From positions 6,014,001 to 6,078,000 of the forward strand of contig OZ244825.1 of NCBI GenBank assembly GCA_965220385.1: 64,000 bases of DNA, written 5' to 3'. The position numbers and the translations under genes were made by a program. Below the pieces are notes generated by a model. The model had not been told where the DNA came from. It did not search any database and saw only the letters and a list, made by a program, of their open reading frames with translations. This DNA comes from PCPOR2b sp965220385. Its GTDB lineage: Bacteria > Poribacteria > WGA-4E > PCPOR2b. Every line of letters begins with the position of its first letter. The stretch's first letter is position 1. Shown in pieces: positions 33,557 to 41,659 of the stretch.

Positions 33557-34972
33557 CTAAGATCTACTATAGTTGGGAGCGGGGACGGTTTCATTAAGCT
33601 CCGATTGACGGACGCGCCGGTTTCCGTCCGATGCCAACCGCTTGACCGCATCCCACTCATCCAATCTGTGCTCTCCGATGGTCAGTGGAAAGACGCAGTT
33701 ATTGTGGAGCAGCGGATCTGAGTCCGGGTCAAACCCATAAATCTCACTCGCTCGCTCCCATTCGAGGGTGCTGGGGATGGGGGTGAACTCCGCAAGTTTC
33801 ACCTGAACCCCCTGCGCGTGCACAAATTCGATGCTCTCGACCACCTCTTCCAAGGGTTGTCCGGGCAGCCCCATCAGCAGATAAACGCCGATATCTTCGG
33901 CTGTGAATCCAGCGGCTTTCAGCCGTTCGACCGCGCGGGTGAAGCCGTTGTTGGTGACTTTGGGACCGATCGCCTTTTGCCTGACTACATCGCTGGTCTC
34001 CAAGCTGATTCGGATTGTTTTGAACCCGGCGGCGTACATCTTATGTGCGAGTTCTGCGTCAATCACTTGGGCGTGCATCGAGTTGGGTGTGTGGAAATAG
34101 AATTTTAGTCGGCGCTCAAGGACTTCGTCTAAAACCTTGTGGATGTGTTTTCGCGCGTTGAGCAGGAGCGCGTCATCGTAGAAGGCAAAGTTTTGCGTCC
34201 CAAACTCGTCATAGCACCACTGGAGTTCATCGGCAACCTGCTTGGGATCGCGTTGGCGGAAGCCGGGACTGACCGAGCGCACGGCACAGAAGGAGCACGT
34301 CATCGGGCAGCCTCGCGCTGTCAGCACCGCCGCAAAATCGAGTTTTCGGATCAGGTCATGTGCGGGGAAGGGGTAGTCGTTGATATGGGTGGGGAGTTGG
34401 GAGTAATCCGATTGGTTCCCTGTCAATTGATCAACCAGTCTGAGCGCGGAAAGTTCCCCTTCGCCCTTGACCACATAATCGGCGCCCGACTTTTCCACCG
34501 CGTGTTTGTAACAGAGCGTCGCATACGTTCCGCCAAGCACCACCGGCACATCGGGATAGCGCTGCTTGACACGACGGATCACCTCGTGCGGTCCCGGATA
34601 CCAGTAGGTCATCTTCGATGTTACCAGTACCACATCCGGCTTTGGACGTTTATCCAATTCCGATTCAAAAATCTCCGGCGTGATGCCGTATCGGCAGAAA
34701 TGGCGTGGCACATCTTTGACGACCTCTGGACGTTCAACCGGTTGTCGGTGATATTTCCCTGCCCCGTAGGCGTTGCCCTTCGGTGCGGTCAGTCCTTGCA
34801 GCTTGAGGAGGTCCGGGTTGTAGCGGTCGAGGCAGTCGATAAAATTGAGCTGATAGCCGTGCTGACGGAAGATGCTACCGATAGAGAGCAGTCCGATCGG
34901 TTCCACCCAGAGGTTGAAGGCGGCGAAATCGTAGATCCACGGGTTGATGAGCAACAAACGACCTTTTGACAT
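33557..34972 (-). CDS. B12-binding-domain radical SAM protein
   Basis: A 471-residue radical SAM enzyme with an N-terminal cobalamin-binding-like Rossmann domain (about 1-160, 'LLLINPWIYDFAAFNLW' and 'DVVLVTSKMTYWYPG'). It is followed by the AdoMet/4Fe-4S core with Cys-x3-Cys-x2-Cys in 'ARGCPMTCSFCAVRS' (about residue 225). A 'GLPGQPLEEVVESIEF' segment closes the barrel. Such enzymes do methylation or rearrangement of unactivated carbons in lipids, cofactors or natural products; the substrate is not known. The usual DxHxxG B12-ligand motif is not obvious. The ATG at 34972 has AGAGGAAAG upstream. It lies 20 bp after the small GLTPEERL protein, same strand. Confidence 0.88.
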   Translation of the reverse strand: MSKGRLLLINPWIYDFAAFNLWVEPIGLLSIGSIFRQHGYQLNFIDCLDRYNPDLLKLQGLTAPKGNAYGAGKYHRQPVERPEVVKDVPRHFCRYGITPEIFESELDKRPKPDVVLVTSKMTYWYPGPHEVIRRVKQRYPDVPVVLGGTYATLCYKHAVEKSGADYVVKGEGELSALRLVDQLTGNQSDYSQLPTHINDYPFPAHDLIRKLDFAAVLTARGCPMTCSFCAVRSVSPGFRQRDPKQVADELQWCYDEFGTQNFAFYDDALLLNARKHIHKVLDEVLERRLKFYFHTPNSMHAQVIDAELAHKMYAAGFKTIRISLETSDVVRQKAIGPKVTNNGFTRAVERLKAAGFTAEDIGVYLLMGLPGQPLEEVVESIEFVHAQGVQVKLAEFTPIPSTLEWERASEIYGFDPDSDPLLHNNCVFPLTIGEHRLDEWDAVKRLASDGNRRVRQSELNETVPAPNYSRS

Positions 34973-34992
34973 GACAGTCTTTCCTCTTGTTT

Positions 34993-35250
34993 TTAACTCG
35001 ATACTTCATCTTGACCGTTGATGAGTTCCCTAAGTTTTTCGAGGGTTTCTGCATCCAAGTCGAGTCCGCGTAATCGCTCCTCAAGAGTCAGTCCACTCAA
35101 TCGTTCCTCAGGGGTCAGTCCACGTACCCGTACTTCAGGAGACATCTGCTCAAGTAGCTCGTCTTTGTTTAAAAAAGCAATCAGATCTTCTCCGAAAGCT
35201 TTCGCCATACGTTCAAGTTGTTTTTCGTATAGACTTTGCTTTCCAGCCAT
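34993..35250 (-). CDS. Small 'GLTPEERL' repeat protein
   Basis: An 85-residue acidic protein. The first half is amphipathic ('KQSLYEKQLERMAKAFGEDL'). The second half consists of degenerate 9-10-residue repeats: VRGLTPEERL, SGLTLEERL, RGLDLDAETL, ending 'EKLRELINGQ', which would form short linked helices. The ATG at 35250 follows GGAGG by nine bases; the longer frame to 35289 overlaps mutS2. I recognise the repeat style from many uncharacterised bacterial proteins, some at the C-terminus of transposase- or nuclease-like families, but cannot name a function. It is tightly placed between mutS2 and the radical SAM gene. Confidence 0.65.
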   Translation of the reverse strand: MAGKQSLYEKQLERMAKAFGEDLIAFLNKDELLEQMSPEVRVRGLTPEERLSGLTLEERLRGLDLDAETLEKLRELINGQDEVSS

Positions 35251-35269
35251 TCTTAAAACCTCCAAATTC

Positions 35270-37324
35270 CTAAGCGACGCCGACATCATCCAACGGCACG
35301 GTCATCTCCATCGCACCGAATCGAACGACCGCTTTCTGAGTTTGTAGGTTTACTTCGCTGAGCACCCCGACGCTGTCTAAGCTGTGTACGCGGACTTCAT
35401 CGCCTTTTGTGAGTTCGCGGATAGATGCTTGTCGCTCCTGCTCTTCTGGGAACTCGCTGAGTTGGTCCGTCATATAGGTACTGATCTCAGATAGTGATTC
35501 GACCAACGACCGCCGGGACGCTTCCGAGTGAGACAATCGGTCAATCTGTCCTTTGATTTGGTGGAGTAGCGCGTAGGTGTCTCCGCTGAGTTGTACCTGC
35601 ATCTCTCTTTCCTTCGCGGATACCTCGTCCAATTTCTGGCGGTATTCGTTTTCTAAACGCGATGCCTCCACTTGTGCTTCCGATGTGCTACGCTTATTTT
35701 CCTCTATTACTACCTTTGCCGCCTGTAACTGATTTATTAGTTCGGCTGCCCCGTCGTCGGTTCCCTCGGAGCTTTTTTCCGCGCTTGTGATTACTTCGTC
35801 CGGCAGACCCAAGCGTGTGGCGATTGCGAGCGCATTGCTGCTGCCGGGGGTGCCGATCAACAATTTATGCGTCGGTCGCAGCGTCGCTATATCAAATTCT
35901 ACGGACGCATTCTCGATCCCCGGCACGGTGTAACCGAGATTTTTGAGCGGACTGATGTGCGTCGAGACAACCGTCCGTGCGTTGCGCGTATGCAGAAATT
36001 CGAGGATAGATTTCCCCAGCGCCGCGCCCTCCGCCGGATCGGTGCCGCCGCCCAACTCATCTAACAACACCAAGCTATTCTTGTCTGCGGACGAAAGGAT
36101 CTCGGCGATATTACGGAGGTGGCTGGAGAATGTGCTCAAGCTCTGTTCAATGCTCTGTTCATCGCCGATGTCCGCAGATATGTGTGAAAATACCGCTATC
36201 TTAGAACCGTCTTCTGCGGGGATGTGCATACCCGATTGCGCCATCAGCGTCAACAGACCGACTGTTTTCAGTGTGATGGTCTTGCCGCCGGTGTTCGGAC
36301 CGGTGATGATTAGGGTATTAAAGTCGTTTCCCAGACGGAAGTCGATAGGGACCACCGTTTCAATATCTGAATCCTCTTCCCGCTGCAGGGTTAAGAGCAG
36401 CGGGTGCCGTGCTGTCTTGAGGTTGACCTGCCCGTTTGTGTTCAGGGCAGGCGGGTTCATCTCATAATCGCGACTGAAACGCACCTTTGCATACGTCAGA
36501 TCCAGATGGGCGAGTATCTTCAGCGTCTCACCCATCGGTTCGGTTACCGCTGCGATCTTGGCGGTGATCTCACGGAGCAGGCGCACAATCTCCGCCCCTT
36601 CGGCGTCTATCGCGGCTTGTAGCTCGTTTCCGAGTTCGCGCACCGCTTCCGGTTCGATGAATACGGTATTGCCGCGATCTGACCGATCCCGCACCGCACC
36701 GGGGACACGGGACGCGTCGCGCTCTTTCACGGCGATCACAGGGCGACCCTTGCGTTCGCGTATGATCGGATCTTGTAGATAGGGACTGACACTTTGAGAG
36801 CGGAGGACCGATTGCAGCTTGCCTTGGATACGCCCTTTCACCGTCTGAATCGTTCTACGGATAGATTTTAGTTCGGGACTGGCGGTACTCTTGACTGCGC
36901 CGTTTTCGTTCAGTGTGTTCTCAATCTTCGCATCAATGTCGGGATATACCCGAATGTCTCCCGCCAGTTGCCTGAGATGCGGATAATCCCCCTTTGCGTC
37001 TTCCAGGAATCCCTTGACGATCCTAAAGGCGCGAAGGGTTTCCTTGACGTGCATGATCTCCTCAATGACGAGAATATCCGCGTCCTGGTCTAACTTCTCC
37101 AGAATTGGGGAGAGATCGTGCAGCCCGCCCAACGGCAGGTAGCGATCTGGCGACAGCAGCGTTTTCAGCTCGGTCGTCTCGGCGATGAGTCGCTCAATCC
37201 GATGTGGGGCGGTCAGGGGTTGGATCTCCTCTGCCAGCCTTGCCCCTAAGCCTGATGCTGTATAGCTGACCAACAGTTCTCTGATTTTGTCATATTCCAG
37301 AACATCAAGCGCGTGTTGGTTCAC
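35270..37324 (-). CDS. mutS2: MutS2-family ATPase lacking the Smr nuclease domain
   Basis: A 684-residue MutS2 homologue. The lever/core region precedes the ABC-type ATPase with Walker A 'LIITGPNTGGKTITLKT' (about 342), 'LTLMAQSGMHIPAEDGS', signature-like 'SIEQSLSTFSSHLRNIAEIL' and Walker B 'NSLVLLDELGGGTDP'. A coiled coil follows (about 520-600), then a KOW-like segment 'GDEVRVHSLDSVGVL'. The protein stops there. Typical MutS2 proteins, about 780 residues, continue into an Smr endonuclease domain, which is absent. The short 85-residue protein that follows is not Smr. It probably acts in recombination control or ribosome rescue by ATP-dependent splitting, without nuclease activity. The start is a GTG at 37324. 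Confidence 0.9.
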   Translation of the reverse strand: MNQHALDVLEYDKIRELLVSYTASGLGARLAEEIQPLTAPHRIERLIAETTELKTLLSPDRYLPLGGLHDLSPILEKLDQDADILVIEEIMHVKETLRAFRIVKGFLEDAKGDYPHLRQLAGDIRVYPDIDAKIENTLNENGAVKSTASPELKSIRRTIQTVKGRIQGKLQSVLRSQSVSPYLQDPIIRERKGRPVIAVKERDASRVPGAVRDRSDRGNTVFIEPEAVRELGNELQAAIDAEGAEIVRLLREITAKIAAVTEPMGETLKILAHLDLTYAKVRFSRDYEMNPPALNTNGQVNLKTARHPLLLTLQREEDSDIETVVPIDFRLGNDFNTLIITGPNTGGKTITLKTVGLLTLMAQSGMHIPAEDGSKIAVFSHISADIGDEQSIEQSLSTFSSHLRNIAEILSSADKNSLVLLDELGGGTDPAEGAALGKSILEFLHTRNARTVVSTHISPLKNLGYTVPGIENASVEFDIATLRPTHKLLIGTPGSSNALAIATRLGLPDEVITSAEKSSEGTDDGAAELINQLQAAKVVIEENKRSTSEAQVEASRLENEYRQKLDEVSAKEREMQVQLSGDTYALLHQIKGQIDRLSHSEASRRSLVESLSEISTYMTDQLSEFPEEQERQASIRELTKGDEVRVHSLDSVGVLSEVNLQTQKAVVRFGAMEMTVPLDDVGVA

Positions 37325-37351
37325 AATGGTGTGTTCCCCTACATTTCAACC

Positions 37352-38440
37352 TTAGCTATCCGCTAAGATTGCTTTCAAGCCCGTCACAAACCGTTCATTT
37401 TCCTCCGGCGTACCGATCGTCACACGGATGGAGTTGGGGAAGCCGTATCCACCCACAGGCCGAACAATCACACCTTTTTGCATGAGTGCGTCGGAGACTT
37501 CGTTTCCGGAGCGGTCAAAATGCACCAGAATAAAATTCCCTTCGGATTCGATGTATTCCAGTCCCATCTGATCCAATGCTTCATACAGAACCGCTTTGCC
37601 GGCTGCGTTGACCTCTTGGCTGCGACGCACATGCTCCACATCTTTTAACGCTGCCCGCGCTGCCGCCTGTGCGACGAGGTTGCAGTTGAATGGCTGACGC
37701 ACGCGATTCATCGTTTCAATAATGTCGGGCTTGGCGAGCCCGTATCCAATTCGCATCCCCGCAAGCCCGTAGATCTTGGAGAATGTGCGCGTGATGATGA
37801 CGTTGCGCCCTTCGTGGATGTAGGGCAGTGTCTCCGGGTAGTCGGGTCGATCGACATATTCGTAATAGGCTTCGTCAAACACGACGAGAACATCGTCCGG
37901 CACACGCGCCATCAATTTCTCGGTCTCCGTTTTCGTCACCATCGTCCCGGTCGGGTTGTTTGGATTCGCGATGAAGATGACGCGGGTCTGATCGGTGATT
38001 GCATCCGCCATCGCTCTCAGGTCCTGTGTGTAACCGTCCATCGGCGTGATGATCGATTCCGCGCCGAAAACCTTGGCGACCAGCATGTAGACAACAAACG
38101 CGCTCTCCGAGTAGATTACCTCGTCGCCCGGCGATACATAGGTCTCCCCGACCAGTTGCAGCACCTCGTTGGAACCGTTCCCTAAGATCAGTTGTTCGGG
38201 ATCAACGCCAACGTGTGCGGCTAGATCTTGTTTTAGATAATATGCATTGCCGTCGGGGTAGAGGTTCACCTGTGTTGCTGCGTCTTGGATGGCACCCATC
38301 GCCATCGGCGAAGGTCCGAGCGGGTTTTCGTTCGATGCCAGCTTGATAATATCCGAGATTCCCAACTCGCGCTGGACCTCTTCAATCGGTTTCCCCCCTT
38401 GGTAGGGTTGGATGGTTTCAATTCCGGGTTTCGGTCTCAT
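37352..38440 (-). CDS. hisC: Histidinol-phosphate aminotransferase
   Basis: A 362-residue fold-type I PLP aminotransferase of the HisC family: converts imidazole-acetol phosphate and glutamate to histidinol phosphate in histidine synthesis. The N-terminal 'IIKLASNENPLGPSPMAM' is diagnostic. The cofactor lysine is K222 in 'ITRTFSKIYGLAGMRIGYG', with Asp in 'VVFDEAYYEY' and Arg in 'NSIRVTIGTPEENERF'. GAGGAAACT precedes the ATG. No other his gene is adjacent; it is the first of a same-strand run with mutS2 (27-bp gap). Related substrates such as aromatic or phosphonate compounds remain possible. Confidence 0.88.
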   Translation of the reverse strand: MRPKPGIETIQPYQGGKPIEEVQRELGISDIIKLASNENPLGPSPMAMGAIQDAATQVNLYPDGNAYYLKQDLAAHVGVDPEQLILGNGSNEVLQLVGETYVSPGDEVIYSESAFVVYMLVAKVFGAESIITPMDGYTQDLRAMADAITDQTRVIFIANPNNPTGTMVTKTETEKLMARVPDDVLVVFDEAYYEYVDRPDYPETLPYIHEGRNVIITRTFSKIYGLAGMRIGYGLAKPDIIETMNRVRQPFNCNLVAQAAARAALKDVEHVRRSQEVNAAGKAVLYEALDQMGLEYIESEGNFILVHFDRSGNEVSDALMQKGVIVRPVGGYGFPNSIRVTIGTPEENERFVTGLKAILADS

Positions 38441-38500
38441 AGTTTCCTCATGGTTCGTCTGTCAATTGATTGGGCATAGGTTTCTGTCGAGAATTGGATC

Positions 38501-39133
38501 TTATGTCTTATTTTTAGGACTTGAACCTTTACTATCATGTTTGCAAATCCAACGCCAAATCCAAACGACTACGGCAGCTATGATGAAATACAAAAGCGTC
38601 TCAACTGTAATAGATAGGTTAACAACCCATTTCCCAAAAGGCGACAGATTGGGAGTAGTCCACACATCAACACTGCTTAGAGTAACTCCAAACATTCTAA
38701 CATCGGGCTCAGATGTGAGAGTGCTGGATTCGACCTTTACATAACAGGTTACAAAAAAAGCTATCGCTAGATATAGTCCAAACATCCAAGATCGGAGGCG
38801 TTGTCCTTTCAATACGCTTTTATCTCTTTTCCTATGTATCCTTAAATGTGAATCGAACCCCAGGATCCCTTCTATCTCGTGAATCCGCGAGAACCGAATA
38901 CATGATCTATCTTCATTCCTCTTAGATGAGAAGAACCAGTGCACCATTAGCATTAATCCCCCAGCGACACATAGCAACTTAGGGGCTCCCGGCTTCAAAT
39001 AGGGTAAGGTCAATGCAGCAATAGATAGTGGAAGTAAAACAGCCGTCAATCTTGAGAATACTTCATCATCATGTCTCCAACAAAGACCTAGCTCACTGTA
39101 TTCTTCTAACAGATGTGAGTTTTCATTTGACAT
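38501..39133 (-). CDS. Uncharacterised small membrane protein
   Basis: A 210-residue protein with four predicted hydrophobic segments in two pairs (about 26-45 and 50-66; about 117-137 and 178-197). A soluble, basic loop (70-112, 'IHRKRDKSVLKGQRLRSW') lies between the pairs, and both ends are polar. The opening 'LLEEYSELGLCWRHDDEVF' resembles the start of small prokaryotic membrane proteins of the RipA-like type, but the match is loose and from memory. AAGGAGG lies upstream of the ATG (39144-39150). Base composition is more AT-rich than its neighbours, so acquisition by transfer is possible. Confidence 0.65.
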   Translation of the reverse strand: MSNENSHLLEEYSELGLCWRHDDEVFSRLTAVLLPLSIAALTLPYLKPGAPKLLCVAGGLMLMVHWFFSSKRNEDRSCIRFSRIHEIEGILGFDSHLRIHRKRDKSVLKGQRLRSWMFGLYLAIAFFVTCYVKVESSTLTSEPDVRMFGVTLSSVDVWTTPNLSPFGKWVVNLSITVETLLYFIIAAVVVWIWRWICKHDSKGSSPKNKT

Positions 39134-39502
39134 GGCTGAGCCTCCTTTTAATCACACGATTCAGTTCGATACCTCTGTCAACATCCTCTACTCCGTTTTC
39201 TATCTGAGTTTCACTGTGTGGGACAAGCGTTTATCAGTGTTTTTAACGATCCTCTGATTGTCCTGCTTGACTAAAAAATAGCACGAACTCCGAGTTGTGT
39301 CAAGCGCAAATAGCGGGACAAGATGCCCCGCCTACCGGGTGGCGATAGGACGTGCTACTGTGAACGGTGGGGCGTAGGGCAAAACGGAAAACTGAGGGTC
39401 CTGAGGGGGGCGTTTTGAGATTGACAGCTGCGGCACGCTTGGGTTAGAATGGGAATCAATTTCTACGCAGTAAGAAGACGTCCTGTCAATAGGAGGAGAG
39501 GG
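39134..39502. other. 369-bp gene-free gap
   Basis: It separates the divergent membrane-protein gene from the amidohydrolase gene. Apart from the promoter at 39421-39450 and a G-rich stretch (39395-39415), I see no gene, RNA or recognised repeat. Confidence 0.5.
39421..39450 (+). promoter_or_regulatory. Sigma70 promoter of the amidohydrolase-PhyH operon
   Basis: Consensus -35 TTGACA (39421-39426), an 18-bp spacer and -10 TAGAAT (39445-39450). It predicts a start near 39457 and a leader of about 45 bp. Confidence 0.75.
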
Positions 39503-40306
39503 ATGGTTATTGAATGGAATACACACATTTTTAGTCCAGATCTGGGACGGTATCCGTTTCATGAGAAGGCATCCTACACGCCCGATGTCTCTGTCCAGTC
39601 GGCAGATCCGCTGGGTGCATATCTGGCGCAGATGGATCAAAACGGTATTGACCGGGCGGTGTTGGTGCATCCAGAGCCTTACGGGGACGATCACCGGCTT
39701 GTTCTGGACTGCTTGGAACAGGAGAAGGAACGGGTCAAAGGCACATGCCTGTTCTACCCAAAAGATCCGGACGCCCCTCGCAAGATGGAAGAATTGGTAG
39801 CGAGACAGCCCCGGATTGTTGCCACACGATTCCACGCCCATCGCGGCAAGGATATGTATCTGGATAGCCTGACCAGTTCCGAAGCACGAAGGCTCTGGGA
39901 GAAGGCGTTGGACCTAAATCTGATTGTTGAACTGCACATCGGACCGAACTATGCACAAGAAACGGCGGAGATGTTGCGCGACTACCCGGAATCCACGGTG
40001 TTAATCGATCATCTGGCGGAGCCGCACATGGGGGATGCGGTAGAGTTTGCGGGTGTCTTGGATCTGGCGGATTTCGACGGTGTGTATATGAAGCTTTCTG
40101 GTCTCAATCATTTTGCAAAGGATGCACCGCTCTACCTGAGTGCGTGTCCATTTACCCGTCGCGTGATCGAAGCCTTCGGACCGGATCAGATGGTTTGGGG
40201 CAGCGGCATACCCGACATAGTGGATGCACATCTACCGGAATACAGTGAGGCAGACAGGCGGAAGGTGAAAGGGGAGAATCTGGCAAGGCTGTTGGACTGG
40301 GATTAG
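39503..40306 (+). CDS. Amidohydrolase_2-family metal-dependent hydrolase with variant metal ligands
   Basis: A 267-residue (beta/alpha)8 hydrolase or decarboxylase of the amidohydrolase-2 family. The usual N-terminal 'D-x-H-x-H' is 'EWNTHIFSP', with a single His. The middle His ligands are in 'IVATRFHAHRG' and 'VELHIGPNY'/'VLIDHLAEPH'. The C-terminal 'GSDxP', which carries the catalytic Asp, is 'VWGSGIPDIVDAH', so the Asp is Gly. The enzyme may be inactive, or use a different site. AGGAGGAGAGGG precedes the ATG at 39503. It is followed after 29 bp by a PhyH-type oxygenase gene, presumably the same operon and pathway. Confidence 0.8.
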   Translation: MVIEWNTHIFSPDLGRYPFHEKASYTPDVSVQSADPLGAYLAQMDQNGIDRAVLVHPEPYGDDHRLVLDCLEQEKERVKGTCLFYPKDPDAPRKMEELVARQPRIVATRFHAHRGKDMYLDSLTSSEARRLWEKALDLNLIVELHIGPNYAQETAEMLRDYPESTVLIDHLAEPHMGDAVEFAGVLDLADFDGVYMKLSGLNHFAKDAPLYLSACPFTRRVIEAFGPDQMVWGSGIPDIVDAHLPEYSEADRRKVKGENLARLLDWD

Positions 40307-40335
40307 GGACATTAAACAGGGAGAAAGGATTTCTA

Positions 40336-41094
40336 ATGGAACGTTTTCCTATTTTTCACACATACAAATTCGGTGAAGAGCAAAAAGCGGAAATGGATCG
40401 GGTCGGGCATTTTGTCCTCCCCGGCATATTGACATCAAGGGCGTGTGACCGGTTGACCGAATCGCTGTCCTACATTCAGTCGCTTGCTTCGAATGCGACC
40501 GAAGGGCATGAACCGAATCGGTTTTCTGCAGAATACGATGAATTCTTGGAGAGCCTTATTGCGCATCCGCAGATGCTCACGCTCGCCCGGCAGGTGCTTG
40601 GGCAGGAGATTCGCTACGACCACTGTGTTGCGCTTAACCGGCCGGGCGGCAATCAGGGGACCCGCTGGCATAGTCACGAGTACTCGGACGACGATTCCAG
40701 TTTAGGATTCATACGCATCTTCTTTTATGTCAACGGCTTTGATGTGGATGACGGTGGGTTAAAGGCGGTTCCGGGGAGTCATCTGTATCGGGATCCTAAG
40801 ATCCATTTCCAAACGGATGAGGAGCTGCTATCAGGGTGGATGGCGGGGAAAAAGCACCCGCTTACCGGCGAAGCGTTGGAGATAGAGGATCTATCTGCGC
40901 CCGACGGCACGGTCGCACTGATGTGGACGCATGCGGCACACGCCGTCAGTCCGAGGCAACCTAATAGTGATACACGATGGACGGTGGTCTACGCCTATCG
41001 TAACCCTGGCAGGTCATCTGCGGCACGCTGGATTAGTGAGGAGTTTGAGCGTAAGCCTATCGACGGGGCTGAAGGATTGATGAGTCTTTATTAG
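40336..41094 (+). CDS. Phytanoyl-CoA dioxygenase (PhyH) family protein
   Basis: A 252-residue Fe(II)/2-oxoglutarate oxygenase. The core 'GFIRIFFYVNGFDVDDGGLKAV' and 'PGSHLYRDP' identify the PhyH fold. The first iron motif reads 'RWHSHEYSDDD' (H112-S-H114-E), not the usual H-x-D, while the distal His is in 'LMWTHAAHAVSPRQ' (H199 or H202) with Arg in 'DTRWTVVYAYRN'. A His-x-His or His-Glu iron site would be unusual. GGAG lies about 12 bases upstream of the ATG. It is co-directional with the amidohydrolase gene (29-bp gap). Substrate unknown. Confidence 0.83.
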   Translation: MERFPIFHTYKFGEEQKAEMDRVGHFVLPGILTSRACDRLTESLSYIQSLASNATEGHEPNRFSAEYDEFLESLIAHPQMLTLARQVLGQEIRYDHCVALNRPGGNQGTRWHSHEYSDDDSSLGFIRIFFYVNGFDVDDGGLKAVPGSHLYRDPKIHFQTDEELLSGWMAGKKHPLTGEALEIEDLSAPDGTVALMWTHAAHAVSPRQPNSDTRWTVVYAYRNPGRSSAARWISEEFERKPIDGAEGLMSLY

Positions 41095-41105
41095 TAGGTC
41101 GGGAT

Positions 41106-41486
41106 TCAAATTTCGGCGTAGACTTCAAGCATATTCCCTTCAGGATCGGCAAAGTAGACCGTTCGATGTCCCCGGGGTTGGTCCGTAGGTGGTTCAAGGA
41201 TTTTCACACCCTTGGCGACGAGTTGGTCGTGACAGGGGCTTACTTCGTCCGGTGATACCAGAAAAGCGAGCTGCACACCGGGTAGCTCCGGTCGAACACC
41301 GTTCCCGTCGTAATACCGGGTACGCTTGCGCAGCGAAAGCAGCACCTCCCCCGCACGGAATGTCAGACCTGTCTCCGACTCGGAGACTATCGGAAAGGCG
41401 AATAGATCCCGGTAGAACGCCTTCATTACGTCTAAGTCGTCACAGAGAACAATTGCGTAGTTGAGTTGTTGGACAGCGGTAAGCAC
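41106..41486 (-). CDS. VOC family protein (glyoxalase/bleomycin-resistance fold)
   Basis: A 126-residue single-module vicinal-oxygen-chelate protein with two beta-alpha-beta3 units. N-terminal 'LNYAIVLCDDLDVMKAFYRD' and C-terminal 'RTVYFADPEGNMLEVYAEI' with the metal-ligand Glu near the end are typical of glyoxalase-like or antibiotic-binding members. It would act as a dimer. No substrate can be assigned. The start is a GTG at 41486 (41484-41486). It is convergent with the PhyH gene, ending 12 bp from it. Confidence 0.85.
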   Translation of the reverse strand: MLTAVQQLNYAIVLCDDLDVMKAFYRDLFAFPIVSESETGLTFRAGEVLLSLRKRTRYYDGNGVRPELPGVQLAFLVSPDEVSPCHDQLVAKGVKILEPPTDQPRGHRTVYFADPEGNMLEVYAEI

Positions 41487-41525
41487 GGTTAAATCCCCAA
41501 TTTGAGATGACGATGCTGGAAAGAT

Positions 41526-41634
41526 TATAGTGAATTTTAACCCCGGTAGGTGCGGTTTCTCCCGACAGGTCGGGATCCCGATTTATCGGGACGCACCGGT
41601 TTGGAGTGTCTCATCAATTCTAAAGTCCACTATA
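41526..41634. mobile_element. TA-ended MITE, copy D (109 bp)
   Basis: Left end TATAGTGAATTTTAA and right end ...TTCTAAAGTCCACTATA are inverted repeats. The core is not the core of copies A-C but 'ggtaggtgcggttt..gacaggtcgggatcccgatttatcggg', so different cores are carried between the same ends. Confidence 0.65.
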
Positions 41635-41659
41635 AAACTGAGAAACCCCTTGAAGTCAC

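Noticed and set aside
39332..39841. Minus-strand 169-codon frame overlapping the amidohydrolase start
   Set aside because: It covers the promoter and first third of a well-supported gene, has no family resemblance and no ribosome-binding site.
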